Source: Scheffersomyces stipitis CBS 6054 | Taxonomy: Eukaryota > Ascomycota > Pichiomycetes > Serinales > Debaryomycetaceae | Reading direction: 5' to 3' | Assembly: GCF_000209165.1 (NCBI RefSeq) | Contig: NC_009042.1 | Span: 682,001-746,000 of the forward strand | Length of the DNA stretch: 64,000 bases | Shown here: one piece after another, positions 1-9,657 of the stretch | How the letters are laid out: each line of letters opens with the position of its first letter | Numbering within the stretch: the stretch's first letter is position 1 | The notes under the pieces: generated by a model | What the model was told of the DNA's origin: nothing | The model's database searches: none | What the model saw: the letters and a program-made list of their open reading frames with translations, nothing else | Translations under genes and position numbers: made by a program

Positions 1-1047
1 ATCCAAATTACTAAATGAAGTGATGGGATTATTGGTGAGTACCATGTTCTTCAAGTCCTGGGGCCATTTTAAGCTTGCCATTTGTTGGAATATGGCATCG
101 TCTATTCCACATTGTGTGAGCAATAACGACTTCAATTGTGACGGCCAGCCAGTACCTTTGCGATCATATACATCCAGAATTCGGTTATAGGAAAGATCTA
201 GAGTATTGAGGTTTCTAGGGAAATCTGACAAGTCAACACTTTCAATATCGTTATAGGTAAGCATCAAAGTGTGCAAATTCTCAGGAAATGATATTTTCGA
301 GATGTTTAACAGATTAACACCGGCCTTGTTGAGATACAATTCCTTGAGTCCTGGAGGAAGTTGAATGGTTTCTGGTTTTGTAAAGTCGTACCACGACAAA
401 TCCAAATGACTGAGACTTCTTGGAAATTCTACACCCGTCCAATCTCTATAGTTATGTCCGAGGAAGATAATTGTATCTAGATTTTTGTGCTTTTTAAGAT
501 TCTCATTTATTCGTACGAGGTTCCTCTCTTTAGTTTGCAATTGGTGAATCTGGAGCCTTTTCAAATTGGGGAAAGAAAGGAAGAAGTTGACATCAGCAGT
601 AGTAACGTCATTGTCTGCCAATACCACTAAATCGCCGACTTTTGTAGTTAGTCGTTCTCGATTGGTTTCCATTATACTCTTCAAAGAAGGAACATCTCCA
701 CACCCATCCAATACAAGCTTTGCTGGGTTCAAATCTTCGTTATCTCGAAGAAATTGGGTAATCTCAAAGTACCCCATTAGCTTAACATATGGCGAAACTG
801 TAACTAGCTCCTTCCTATAACTACTCGTTCGAGGTAGTAGTAAGAGATGGAGCTGCTTGTTGTAAAGTTGGTCTTTCAAAACATCCCTAATGGCAGAATC
901 TGGAAGATATAGTAGGAAATCGAATATGTATTCTGGGGGAAGCATATTGACTATACTCCAGACCACATGGTCAGGCAATTCCGGAAGAAATTCGGTTACA
1001 AATCTCTTTAGATACTCTTCGTCGTCATCACCTATACCGGGAGACAT
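1..1047 (-). CDS. F-box-like / leucine-rich repeat protein, 3' end outside the window
   Basis: An open frame runs from an ATG at 1047 to the left edge of the window, giving 349 residues with no stop, so the C-terminus is missing. Residues about 15-60 (LPELPDHVVWSIVNMLP and following) resemble an F-box. The second half has repeated leucine-rich units such as LSHLDLSW, LKELYLNK, LHTLMLTYNDI and LNTLDLSYNRI, each about 22-24 residues apart. F-box/LRR proteins usually act as substrate receptors of SCF ubiquitin ligases. That role is inferred from the architecture only; I cannot name an ortholog. The next intact gene upstream is CLP1, on the other strand. Confidence 0.7.
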   Translation of the reverse strand, partial: MSPGIGDDDEEYLKRFVTEFLPELPDHVVWSIVNMLPPEYIFDFLLYLPDSAIRDVLKDQLYNKQLHLLLLPRTSSYRKELVTVSPYVKLMGYFEITQFLRDNEDLNPAKLVLDGCGDVPSLKSIMETNRERLTTKVGDLVVLADNDVTTADVNFFLSFPNLKRLQIHQLQTKERNLVRINENLKKHKNLDTIIFLGHNYRDWTGVEFPRSLSHLDLSWYDFTKPETIQLPPGLKELYLNKAGVNLLNISKISFPENLHTLMLTYNDIESVDLSDFPRNLNTLDLSYNRILDVYDRKGTGWPSQLKSLLLTQCGIDDAIFQQMASLKWPQDLKNMVLTNNPITSFSNLD

Positions 1048-1119
1048 CTTTTAGTCTCTATTGAATAGAATGACGTCTGTAAAATGATTGGGCTAGTATG
1101 ACAAATAGAGAGAAAGTGA

Positions 1120-1498
1120 AAATTTCTCCTGCATAAAGAGAAGATGGACCTGATAAGAGATGCCATACGGATAATTGAAGATATACAGAGAGGGAATGAT
1201 ATGATATGGAAGGCCAAAGAGGTGGATTTGAATTGGTGCAGATGTACTGGAATTGTCCTCTAATTTCTTAGAAATATGTAGACCTGATGGTCTTTATTTG
1301 TCTTATGACGATGTTCTACTATTCTAAGTGCAAGAAAATTAAAGAAATCAATGTGTCTCTTCCAGTAAAGTTCACAAATATATAGAATTTCCTGAAAATG
1401 CTGAAGAGGACATGGACTACTTACCATGTAGAATTCCTGGCCCATATCTACCCGATATCTTAGCTTTTACCACTGTTCTTACTACTGTAGACCTTTAA
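1120..1498 (+). pseudogene. Possible frameshifted remnant of a small gene
   Basis: Three consecutive stretches in different frames all read like ordinary protein. An ATG at 1144 opens 39 codons (MDLIRDAIRIIEDIQRGND...) ending at TAA 1261. A second frame continues from about 1232 to 1324 (NFLEICRPDGLYLSYDDVLL). A third covers about 1311-1382 (KIKEINVSLPVKFTNI). Reading then returns to the second frame from 1343 to TAA 1496 (FPENAEEDMDYLPCRIPGPY and on). No intron of usable size explains the switches. Decay by single-base indels, or sequencing errors in a real gene of about 125 residues, are the alternatives. I do not recognise the family. Confidence 0.4.
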
Positions 1499-1608
1499 TG
1501 AATCTGGTTCGCGCACACCAATATCAGAAACAAATTGATCGTAAAGCTTCTACAATAGTCAAGTAACATTCAATTCTTTCTACACCAATTCAAACAGAAA
1601 GTTTAACA

Positions 1609-3075
1609 ATGTCGATTCCGGGCTTTGGCGCAGAGGCACAAGTGTACAGCGAAACCGGCTCCAAGGGTTTGGTTGAAGTCGCCATACCTGAGGGTTCAGA
1701 ATGGCGAATTGAAGTACCGCATAAGACAATTCTCAAGTTCAAAGTAACTGAAGGAGTAGCAGAGATTTTTGGCACGGAATTACCAATAAATGTTGAGCTA
1801 CAGATATCTGGAACGAAGACAATGGTGTATGCTCCCATAAGTGGGGGTGCGAAGTTAGTTTACGAAACTTTTAAAAACAAAACGGTGATGTCGAATGAAA
1901 GTGAAGAAATTGTAGAGTATCTCTCTAATGACTCTGTAATGGCCAACTATATAAATTTGCACTTAGTTGTCGAAGCCATGCGACAGCAGGTTTCAGATAA
2001 CAACATATTGAATCCGACAGAATTACAGCTGGGCCCGCGGGTGTTAATCGTAGGGAACGGCAATTCAGGCAAGACGTCATTGGCGAAGTTGTTGAGTGCA
2101 TATGCTATAAAACTGGACAGTACGCCGGTGCTAGTAAACTTGAATCCTCGGGATGGCGTTTTCTCGTTGCCCGGATCATTGACGGCAACGCCTATCAGCG
2201 ATAGTCTAGATGTGGAACTGGCTAACGGTTGGGGGTTCACGACAACGTCTGGATCATTATTCCACAATCCCAAACAGCCCATAGTAAAGAACTACGGCTT
2301 TGTAGATGTGAATGAAAACTTAGACTTGTACAAGTACCAGGTTTCGAAGCTTGGAGTCACCGTACTCTCGCGTCTTGAAGAAGATATAGCCTGTAGAAAC
2401 GGAGGCGTTATCATCGACACACCTGCATTGGGCATCAAAGACTTCACGGTGATTGAAAATATCGTTTCAGACTTCGAGGTAAACCTCATTGTTGTTTTGG
2501 GAAATGAACGGCTCATGATCGACTTAAAGAAACGCTTCAAACATAAGTCAGCTTTGCAGATTGTAAAAGTGCCCAAGAGCGAAGGTTTGGTAGAAGTAGA
2601 TGAAGCGTTCATACGTAGAACCCAAGAAGAGTCCATCAAGGAGTATTTTAACGGAAATTACAAAACAAGGTTGTCGCCCTTCAAAACTGACATCGATGTT
2701 AACGATCATACTATCTACAAATGCGTACTTTCTCTGGATGTTAACTCAGCTCTTTCTTTTCTACCAGCTGGTGATTCATACACTGTTGCTGAAGACGAAG
2801 GCGACGACAAGGATAAGGCAGAAGATGAGTTGAACAAATACTATACCCTCTTGTCAGAACCCAGTTCGTCTAACTTAGACAACTCCATTCTTGCCATCAC
2901 TCAGTTGCCTCTGACGCACAAGCTGGGCAGAGAGTTGTTGAACACAAGCATTCTTGGCTATGTCCATGTATCCAAGTTTGACGATGCCAAAGGTAAAATC
3001 AAGGTATTGTTACCTTTTCCAGGAGGATTTCCCAGAAACATGTTGATTTCTACGAACATTGGATTCAATGAGTAG
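1609..3075 (+). CDS. CLP1: mRNA cleavage and polyadenylation factor subunit Clp1
   Basis: This 488-residue protein matches Clp1, a component of cleavage factor IA that works with Pcf11 in 3' end processing of pre-mRNA in the nucleus. The N-terminal beta domain (about 1-135) precedes a P-loop GNGNSGKTS at residues 149-157, followed by the central polynucleotide-kinase-like domain and a C-terminal domain ending near residue 488. The start is the first ATG (AACAATGTCG). Yeast Clp1 proteins bind ATP but are thought not to act as RNA kinases, unlike the human enzyme. The length is normal for fungi. The gene is convergent with RRD2, with 282 bp between the stop codons. Confidence 0.93.
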   Translation: MSIPGFGAEAQVYSETGSKGLVEVAIPEGSEWRIEVPHKTILKFKVTEGVAEIFGTELPINVELQISGTKTMVYAPISGGAKLVYETFKNKTVMSNESEEIVEYLSNDSVMANYINLHLVVEAMRQQVSDNNILNPTELQLGPRVLIVGNGNSGKTSLAKLLSAYAIKLDSTPVLVNLNPRDGVFSLPGSLTATPISDSLDVELANGWGFTTTSGSLFHNPKQPIVKNYGFVDVNENLDLYKYQVSKLGVTVLSRLEEDIACRNGGVIIDTPALGIKDFTVIENIVSDFEVNLIVVLGNERLMIDLKKRFKHKSALQIVKVPKSEGLVEVDEAFIRRTQEESIKEYFNGNYKTRLSPFKTDIDVNDHTIYKCVLSLDVNSALSFLPAGDSYTVAEDEGDDKDKAEDELNKYYTLLSEPSSSNLDNSILAITQLPLTHKLGRELLNTSILGYVHVSKFDDAKGKIKVLLPFPGGFPRNMLISTNIGFNE

Positions 3076-3357
3076 TACAACTATTAGTGAATTTATGTAC
3101 ATTAGACCATATAGTTTTTAAATAAAAGTTCATGACTTTCTGGTGTGAATGAGCTTATTACTTCACTGAGTTCCAGCTGGCAAGCCTTGTTCTTCCTTGA
3201 GAACAGCTTTTTGTATTTTCAAAAGCATTACGTAAATCTGTAGATATACATTCACTTTTCAATTACTTTTCTAGAATTATATTTCTACTATCTTCTCTTG
3301 TTAGTACATAAATGCTTTCATACATATCTTATAAGTCTTTTCATTAATTATATATGC

Positions 3358-4503
3358 TTAATCAAATGGTACTGGCTTATGGTGTTGATGTTGCATTTCC
3401 TGAAGCTTCAAGCTTTCGGAAGCAGCAATGGCACTCGGTATCTTGATTCCACAGCAGTCACCCCATGTGTTTACGGCTTCCTGTGTGTGAACATGGCCAC
3501 AGTCGTCTTCTTCATGTTCGTGGTGCTCCTCTATTCCATCAGGACATACTATTAATGTTCCAAACATGAAATGCTGAATAATGGGAAGTTTGCCTAGAAC
3601 CTCCACCTTGTACATCTTGATCATTCCTTCCTTGATCTTCTGCCATGACTTAGCCAGCAGGATGTCGTCGAGCATTGGCGAGTGCCATCTAATGCTCAAC
3701 CTGTCATCCTGATTCTTTGGTAAAGTTTTGATACTATTGATGAAGTTGATACATTCAAAGTACATATACTTAGAATGGTACATTTCTACGAGTTCCACGT
3801 TGTGAATCAGCTTGGGCTTCATGAATGGATGAGTGGCAAGCTGTGAAGAGCCGAAGAGAAATGGAAGGAAATGGTAATCGTCCAATCCCCATACCCCGTG
3901 AGATCCAGCTGGTTCCAACCAGTAGATTTTCTGTATTCTTCGCATTACAGCCATGTATTTGGTGAAAACTTTGAGAATTACAGCAGCGAAGTCTGATTTT
4001 TGCAACTTTCCAATCTTTTCAAGACACAAGAGGAAACATATGAAATTCAACTCGTGGCCAGAGCCGTAATCTATACGAGTTCTGTTTCCCCAGGATTCAT
4101 TGAAGTAGACTGAAACTTCAGAAATCAACGAATCATACGGTGAACTACCATTTGAAGCTGACGAAGATGGTGTATCAGGGTAGATCAATGATTTTAAGAA
4201 ATTCTTGGATTCTATGCTGACCTCATCGTAAAAGTCCCTGAATTCGATTTTTCCAAATCGTGAAATGTCCTTCTCCACGACAACTGGATGTTTGTCAATA
4301 TAACCATCAACTGTTTCAAGCACTGAAACGAGCTTTTTCGTTGTTTCTGAAATTTCCACTTCACTGTCGTTGGTAAGACCGGTGACCAGGTCCTGGAGGT
4401 CAATGACAAACTGGAGAAGATTGTTGTAGGTATCCGAATCGATCCACTTTTCAAGGTCTGCGGGTGAGACCACTCTTTTTACGGGGACGTGTGCTTCTGA
4501 CAT
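3358..4503 (-). CDS. RRD2: Serine/threonine phosphatase 2A activator 2 (PTPA family)
   Basis: The 381-residue protein is a PTPA-type phosphatase activator that also has peptidyl-prolyl isomerase activity and helps assemble active PP2A. Diagnostic stretches are SRFGKIEFRDFYDEV, ESWGNRTRIDYGSGHELNF, YWLEPAGSHGVWGLDDYHF, LRWHSPMLDD-like and WGDCCGIKIPSAIAA. The ending HHKPVPFD is close to the C-terminus of S. cerevisiae Rrd2, which favours RRD2 over the paralog RRD1. A His/Cys/acidic stretch (residues about 328-345, HHEHEEDDCGHVH) lies before the WGDCCG motif and might bind metal; this is inference. The start is the only ATG near the 5' end of the frame. Confidence 0.9.
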   Translation of the reverse strand: MSEAHVPVKRVVSPADLEKWIDSDTYNNLLQFVIDLQDLVTGLTNDSEVEISETTKKLVSVLETVDGYIDKHPVVVEKDISRFGKIEFRDFYDEVSIESKNFLKSLIYPDTPSSSASNGSSPYDSLISEVSVYFNESWGNRTRIDYGSGHELNFICFLLCLEKIGKLQKSDFAAVILKVFTKYMAVMRRIQKIYWLEPAGSHGVWGLDDYHFLPFLFGSSQLATHPFMKPKLIHNVELVEMYHSKYMYFECINFINSIKTLPKNQDDRLSIRWHSPMLDDILLAKSWQKIKEGMIKMYKVEVLGKLPIIQHFMFGTLIVCPDGIEEHHEHEEDDCGHVHTQEAVNTWGDCCGIKIPSAIAASESLKLQEMQHQHHKPVPFD

Positions 4504-5955
4504 GAGAAGAATCAGATTGTATAAGTTATCGATGTAGAATCTGTTGACGAACTCTTCTTACTGTAGAAGGAAGATTTGTAGAGAAATTTAGAATTAATAA
4601 TCAGGTATGAAGTTGGAGCAACAAATTTCTGTATGCCCTCTGTACAAAAGAGAACTGTCTGGTGCGACTATTTTGAAGCTCAGAATCCACCAGACAGCAT
4701 AGATGGATACCCTTAAGGAATAGAATAAATTACTCCATGTGAAAGGAATATACGAAAATTCAGATTAGTGTATCATTGTTTCATCCTGTAAACTATTATA
4801 TTCTTTGTTTGTAATTGTATATCAAAAATGAATTACAGTCCATTGTAACCGTTATTTTGCACTCAATTCGCACAAGCAAATTTGCACCCATTTGCCATTT
4901 GTACCCATTACTGGAGCATGAAAGCATTAACTCTAGGATGACGAATATCTTCTCGTACAGAAGTATCCTAGATCTTCATCATTCTTGCTATTTATCGGAA
5001 GTAGGTAAGAACTTAAATACGAAACCCGGAATTCTACTCCTAAAAGGTGAGCTGAAATGGCCATGGTCTTAGCATCAAGTGTGTCCCGACTTTGAGAGAA
5101 AGGGAGACTACTGCTGCTGGAGGAGAAATGTTTTTCAATTAAATTGAATAAGCAATGCTGTTCAATGGAATTGAACTGAACTAGCTTTGATTCTATAACT
5201 GTGGAGTTATCTGTCAGGCAACTTGAGAAAGGCTTAGATAAGTACCTGAACTAGCAGACCGGTTGTGATCGCTGGTTCGCTGCTCGTTTTAGAGTCCTGC
5301 GATAGTAGAATAAATAACAATTTTCTATCTTCAAAGTATTTGCAAGTTTCATTTGAGTCCATACAAAAGCAAGATCTGAATCTGTAGGTTTCAATTGTTC
5401 TTGTTATTGGTTTACTCTTATAAAATCTCTGTTAGTGCATCGAATAAAAATGGGTGCAAAATGATGCAAGATTGCCATCTTGACGCACAAAACTAACCAT
5501 ATGAGATAAGTATTTTTTGCACCGTTACACTGTACCTGTCAAGTTCAATCTTTCAGATTTAGAGACTTGATCTGAATCTTTTGAAAGCGATTATCAGTCA
5601 AGTGTTCTTTATATTTCGGTATTGGAATCTTGTTCATATAGGGAACTCGCATAGTTAACGTGTTCGCCTGCAGATAATTCCCTCTGGTTGTTATCGTGAG
5701 TGAAAAATTCCAGCTCAACGTGTTTGATCTTTTTGATTCACAGACTTTAAAGCAACTCACAATAGGTGGAACAATTTGAAACCTCGATTTGGTCTATTAT
5801 TCTAGTCAATAGCCATTACTCTTTTTCAGAAGCGAAGTTGCTCGAATTTAAGAGATTGTATAGCCTACGCTACGCTTTCTCGGTTTTCATACGTTTATTC
5901 CCAGATCTTTCAGTTTTCCAAGTAACTCTGATTTATCCAATACATTTAAAATATA
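4504..5955. other. Intergenic region between RRD2 and DPP1
   Basis: This 1.45 kb AT-rich stretch holds the divergent promoters of RRD2 and DPP1. Open frames inside it start at non-ATG codons and have no protein character. A weak inverted similarity links about 4845-4900 and 5449-5533 (TGTAAC...GT and TTGCACCCAT elements). I see no gene. Confidence 0.5.
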
Positions 5956-6750
5956 ATGGGTGAATATATTGCTAGCAATCGATTCAAGAGGTTCATACCT
6001 GACTGGCTTACGGTATTGGGACTTGTCATTACCTTTTTTTTGGTTACAGAAAGAGCTCATCCTTTCATAAGACAGTTCTCTTTATCTGATCCTTCGATCT
6101 CTCACCCTTTTGCCAAAGTTGAGAGAGTGACAGATAACCAATTGTATGTGTTGTCGATATTTTTACCAACTGCAATTGTTTTAGCAGCTGTTGCGCTCAA
6201 TAGGCTGATTTCATCTCGCTTTGATAAGCTTCATCTAATCCAGGTAACTTCGCTAGGCATCTGGTTCAGCACCTGTTTGGCTGCTGTTTTGACAGATATT
6301 TTGAAGTGTTGGATAGGTAATCCACGTCCCGATTTCTTGGAGCGTTGTGGTGCCAAATACGGGACACCCAAGAACAAACTTGTAGGAATAGAAGTCTGTA
6401 CGGCCCCTTTGGGTGAAATGTATTTGTTAGACGGAATGAAATCCACTCCTTCTGGCCATTCGTCAATGGCTTTCGCCGGTTTACTATACTTGACATTGTG
6501 GCTTTTAGGCCAATACAAAGTTTTGCATGGAAAGAAGCAGTTGTGGGCTCCGTTGCTCTGTTGTACTCCTCTTGTGTTGGCCAGTTATATAGCTTTGAGC
6601 AGAACCCAGGACTACAGACATCACTTTAGAGATGTGCTCCTCGGATCCATTCTTGGGATCGTGATAGCGGTGGGGACGTACTTTAAGTACTTTGACTCTG
6701 TGTTTGACGAAGATAGCGACAAGCCAATAGAGTATTCTGAGGTAGAGTAG
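5956..6750 (+). CDS. DPP1: Diacylglycerol pyrophosphate / phosphatidate phosphatase (PAP2 superfamily)
   Basis: This is a 264-residue integral membrane lipid phosphatase. All three PAP2 motifs are present: KX6RP (KCWIGNPRP), PSGH (TPSGHSSMAFAG) and SRX5HX3D (SRTQDYRHHFRD). The Arg and His residues that form the catalytic site are therefore intact. About six hydrophobic segments fit the usual six-helix fold, beginning with WLTVLGLVITFFLVT. The family dephosphorylates diacylglycerol pyrophosphate, phosphatidate and lysophosphatidate, usually in the vacuolar membrane. The symbol DPP1 rather than LPP1 is a best guess. The tail is acidic. The gene converges on SAM2. Confidence 0.85.
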   Translation: MGEYIASNRFKRFIPDWLTVLGLVITFFLVTERAHPFIRQFSLSDPSISHPFAKVERVTDNQLYVLSIFLPTAIVLAAVALNRLISSRFDKLHLIQVTSLGIWFSTCLAAVLTDILKCWIGNPRPDFLERCGAKYGTPKNKLVGIEVCTAPLGEMYLLDGMKSTPSGHSSMAFAGLLYLTLWLLGQYKVLHGKKQLWAPLLCCTPLVLASYIALSRTQDYRHHFRDVLLGSILGIVIAVGTYFKYFDSVFDEDSDKPIEYSEVE

Positions 6751-7320
6751 AATATAGAGATATAGTGATAAAGCTAGACATGGATATATATAGATTAAGA
6801 TATCCCAAATATAGACAAGACAAATGCATACATAGGCCAAACCTACCCTGATTGAAGCTTGGATATACATGCCTTCTTTTACTTTCAAATTACAACGCTA
6901 CATGTCACTGGATACTCAAGCAGATTTACTTTTATCTATAAAATCTACTTGAATAGACTATAACCTTAATTGTCCGTTGAGGACCCCAATTTAATGCAAT
7001 AAAAAACTCTATCCTTTATCAAAAAACAAAAACATACCGGAGTAAAAATGGTGGAAAAAGTGGTGAATAAAAAGTGAAGGAAGCAGGCTGCTATTAACAC
7101 AGATGTGAAACAATAAAAATATTAGTTTGCAACAAGATCAACGAGTTGAGCGTTGATCTCAGAGCAATTGGCGTAGTGACAATTGCTCGTATGAGTCATT
7201 CATTACATTAGTCATTAAGTATTATATGTTCCTTTTTTTTCAAGAAGTAAAGAAGGGGAAGTGAAAAAAAACAGTAGAAACACATCAAACTTGTATGCTT
7301 GGCAGAATTCTACGAGTCGT
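6751..7320. other. Intergenic region, convergent 3' ends of DPP1 and SAM2
   Basis: The 570 bp are AT-rich with poly(A) and poly(T) runs, as expected for two terminator/polyadenylation regions back to back. I see no gene or structured element in it. Confidence 0.5.
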
Positions 7321-8478
7321 TTAGAACTTCAACTTCTTTGGTTGTTCCCATGGGTTTTCTTGGTTGGTGAAGTGTCCGTAGGAAGCAGTCTTGAAGTAGA
7401 TTGGTCTGGCCAAGTCCAATTCCTTGACAATCACACCTGGTCTCAAGTCAAAGTTGGCCTTGATGATTTCGACCAATTGTTCAGAAGAGTACTTGGAGGT
7501 ACCGTAAGTGTCAACGTAGATGGACAATGGTTCAGCGACACCGATGGCGTACGAGAATTGAACCAAAGCTCTTCTGGCTAAACCAGCGTTAACCAAAGAC
7601 TTGGCAACCCATCTGGCAGCGTAAGCAGCAGATCTGTCAACCTTGGAGAAATCCTTACCGGAGAAAGCACCACCACCGTGAGCACCCCAACCACCGTAGG
7701 TGTCGACAATGATCTTTCTACCGGTCAAACCAGCGTCACCCTGTGGACCACCAATGACGAATCTTCCGGAAGGTTGGATGTGGTAGACGGTCTTGTCATC
7801 AAGCAAATGTTCTGGAACGACCTTTTGGATGATGTGCTTGATAATTTCAGATCTCAAGTCTTCGGTGGAGATTTCTTCAGCGTGCTGAGCAGAGATGACA
7901 ACGGTGTCGACTCTCAATGGAATAACAGCACCACCGTCCTTGGCGTACTCAATAGTGACCTGGGTCTTGGTGTCTGGTCTCAACCATGGCAAAGCACCGG
8001 ATCTTCTAGCAGAAGCCAAAGCAGCGTTCAACTTGTGGGCCAAAAGCAAAGTCAAAGGTAACTTTTCGTCGGTTTCGTCAGTAGCGTAACCGAACATAAT
8101 ACCCTGGTCACCGGCTCCCAACTCTTCCAAGGCCTTCTCGTAGTGCAAACCTTGGGCAATATCAGGTGATTGGTGCTCAATAGCAACCAAAACGTTACAG
8201 GTCTTGTAGTCAAAACCCTTTTCAGAGTCATCGTAACCAATGTGCTTGATGGTGTCTCTGATAACCTTCTGGAAGTCAATCTGGGCCTTGGTGGTGATTT
8301 CACCGAAGACCATGATCATACCGGTCTTGGCAGCAGTTTCACAGGCAACCTTCGACAAAGGGTCGACAGCCAAACAAGCATCCAAGATGGCATCGGAAAC
8401 TTGATCACAGATCTTGTCTGGGTGTCCTTCACCGACAGATTCGGAGGTGAAAAGGAAAGTTTCTCTTGAGGTGGTCAT
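7321..8478 (-). CDS. SAM2: S-adenosylmethionine synthetase
   Basis: This 385-residue enzyme makes S-adenosylmethionine from ATP and methionine in the cytosol. The signature motifs are [19 protein letters not shown] near the N-terminus, [15 protein letters not shown] in the middle and the glycine-rich loop GGGAFSGKD before [12 protein letters not shown]. Length and motifs match yeast Sam1/Sam2; with one copy visible, SAM2 versus SAM1 is a naming choice. Codon use is strongly biased (GGT, TTG, AAG, GTC), as in highly expressed yeast genes. The upstream region carries a Cbf1-type TCACGTG and a Met31/32-type CTGTGGC, which fits control by the sulfur amino-acid circuit. Confidence 0.96.
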   Translation of the reverse strand: MTTSRETFLFTSESVGEGHPDKICDQVSDAILDACLAVDPLSKVACETAAKTGMIMVFGEITTKAQIDFQKVIRDTIKHIGYDDSEKGFDYKTCNVLVAIEHQSPDIAQGLHYEKALEELGAGDQGIMFGYATDETDEKLPLTLLLAHKLNAALASARRSGALPWLRPDTKTQVTIEYAKDGGAVIPLRVDTVVISAQHAEEISTEDLRSEIIKHIIQKVVPEHLLDDKTVYHIQPSGRFVIGGPQGDAGLTGRKIIVDTYGGWGAHGGGAFSGKDFSKVDRSAAYAARWVAKSLVNAGLARRALVQFSYAIGVAEPLSIYVDTYGTSKYSSEQLVEIIKANFDLRPGVIVKELDLARPIYFKTASYGHFTNQENPWEQPKKLKF

Positions 8479-9657
8479 GGTGTGAAGACAACGATTGAAG
8501 CTATAGCAAAAGTTCGGGATCGGACGAGTTTGTCTATGTAGAAAAAGTCAAAACAATTTTTCAACAGCAAAACTACAGTTACAAAAAAAAGGAGTGAAAA
8601 TTTCACACCTATTTATATGTCTACGATCTTTCACTGTCGGCGTTGTAAACGAAGAGCCACAGAAATTTTTTTTGGCCCTAATTATTTTTTTCGACTCGTG
8701 GGACTTTCTTTTTCTGTCTGCTTCGCACAAGAGCACGTGACTGATTTTTCAGTCTTTATACGAGCATGTGAAAAAAATCTGCTCATTAATAGTCTGACAG
8801 ACAGACTGCGCGACAGACACGGGTACTGGGTGCAACAACGTTGGCAGATCGGACATTTCTATTGGAGGAGCCGTCTGACAGCGGGACCAATTGAGTACGG
8901 TGTGGAATACACACAAATTAGTAGTTGGATCTCCTCTGACTCTCGAGTAGCACAGCAAGCAATTGTGATCTAGATATATACAGAAAATGTCTTGGACTTA
9001 ATTGCCCGATCTGGACGTGTCTGATGAGCAATGTGTTTCAAAAGTGTCTGAGTTGAGGATTACCGTAGGCTGCAATTAAAACAGTGTTCGTATGTTTATC
9101 AGACAGACAGTCACTGATAAGACGCACTGCGGTGAACGGACAGTCAATTTATCACAGAACTCTTCCGCTTAGAATCTGGGCAAGCAGCTGTTATTCTCGA
9201 ATTTAACTGTTTTAAATACACGTGATTCGGCCTACTTGTAGTCAGCCACCTTTTAGGAGGTCTTCTTCGTCATTCAGCTAGACCGGGCGCCCACCCTGTA
9301 TTTTGATTTAGAGCTTTTGCAATCAACCCAGCCGTTGCAGACACTCCCATCGTGCGTCCCAACAGTTTAAAGTCTGAAACCAATCTGCAGGAGTATACGA
9401 CTAGCAATCTGACGTCGACCTGAATCAGAGTCAGAAAGCTACTGCGATATATGCAGTATGATACCTTGACACCGATACACGTAAATATATTCATTCTGTA
9501 AACAACGCGGTATTGAAAAATACTGATATGCAGGATTGTAAGGTTCCTTACATCTCTGGTCTTCTTTATCGAATTCGTCTGGGATCTCTTTCTTCTTCAA
9601 CACAGTGTACAATCGGTATTCCTAGCATAAGCTGTCTAGTCGACTCAATTGGCAGAC
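8479..9657. other. Intergenic region between SAM2 and MRC1
   Basis: A 1.18 kb divergent promoter region. Besides the MET-type sites it has another CACGTG at 9219-9224 and several short CAGACAGA-type repeats (about 8799-8820 and 9099-9112). No gene is supported; open frames here lack conserved content. Confidence 0.5.
8656..8739 (-). promoter_or_regulatory. MET-type promoter sites of SAM2 (Met31/32 and Cbf1 motifs)
   Basis: GCCACAG at 8656-8662 reads CTGTGGC on the SAM2 strand, the core of the Met31/Met32 site. CACGTGA starting at 8734 reads TCACGTG, the Cbf1 site. They lie about 180 and 260 bp upstream of the SAM2 start, the arrangement known from Met4-controlled genes in S. cerevisiae. Confidence 0.55.

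Noticed and set aside
566..820. Open frame of 84 codons on the + strand
   Set aside because: It is antisense to the F-box/LRR gene and has no family character.
4815..5072. Open frame of 85 codons upstream of DPP1
   Set aside because: It begins at TTG and shows no conserved motif.
5766..5963. Open frame overlapping the DPP1 start
   Set aside because: It overlaps a certain gene in another frame and looks random.
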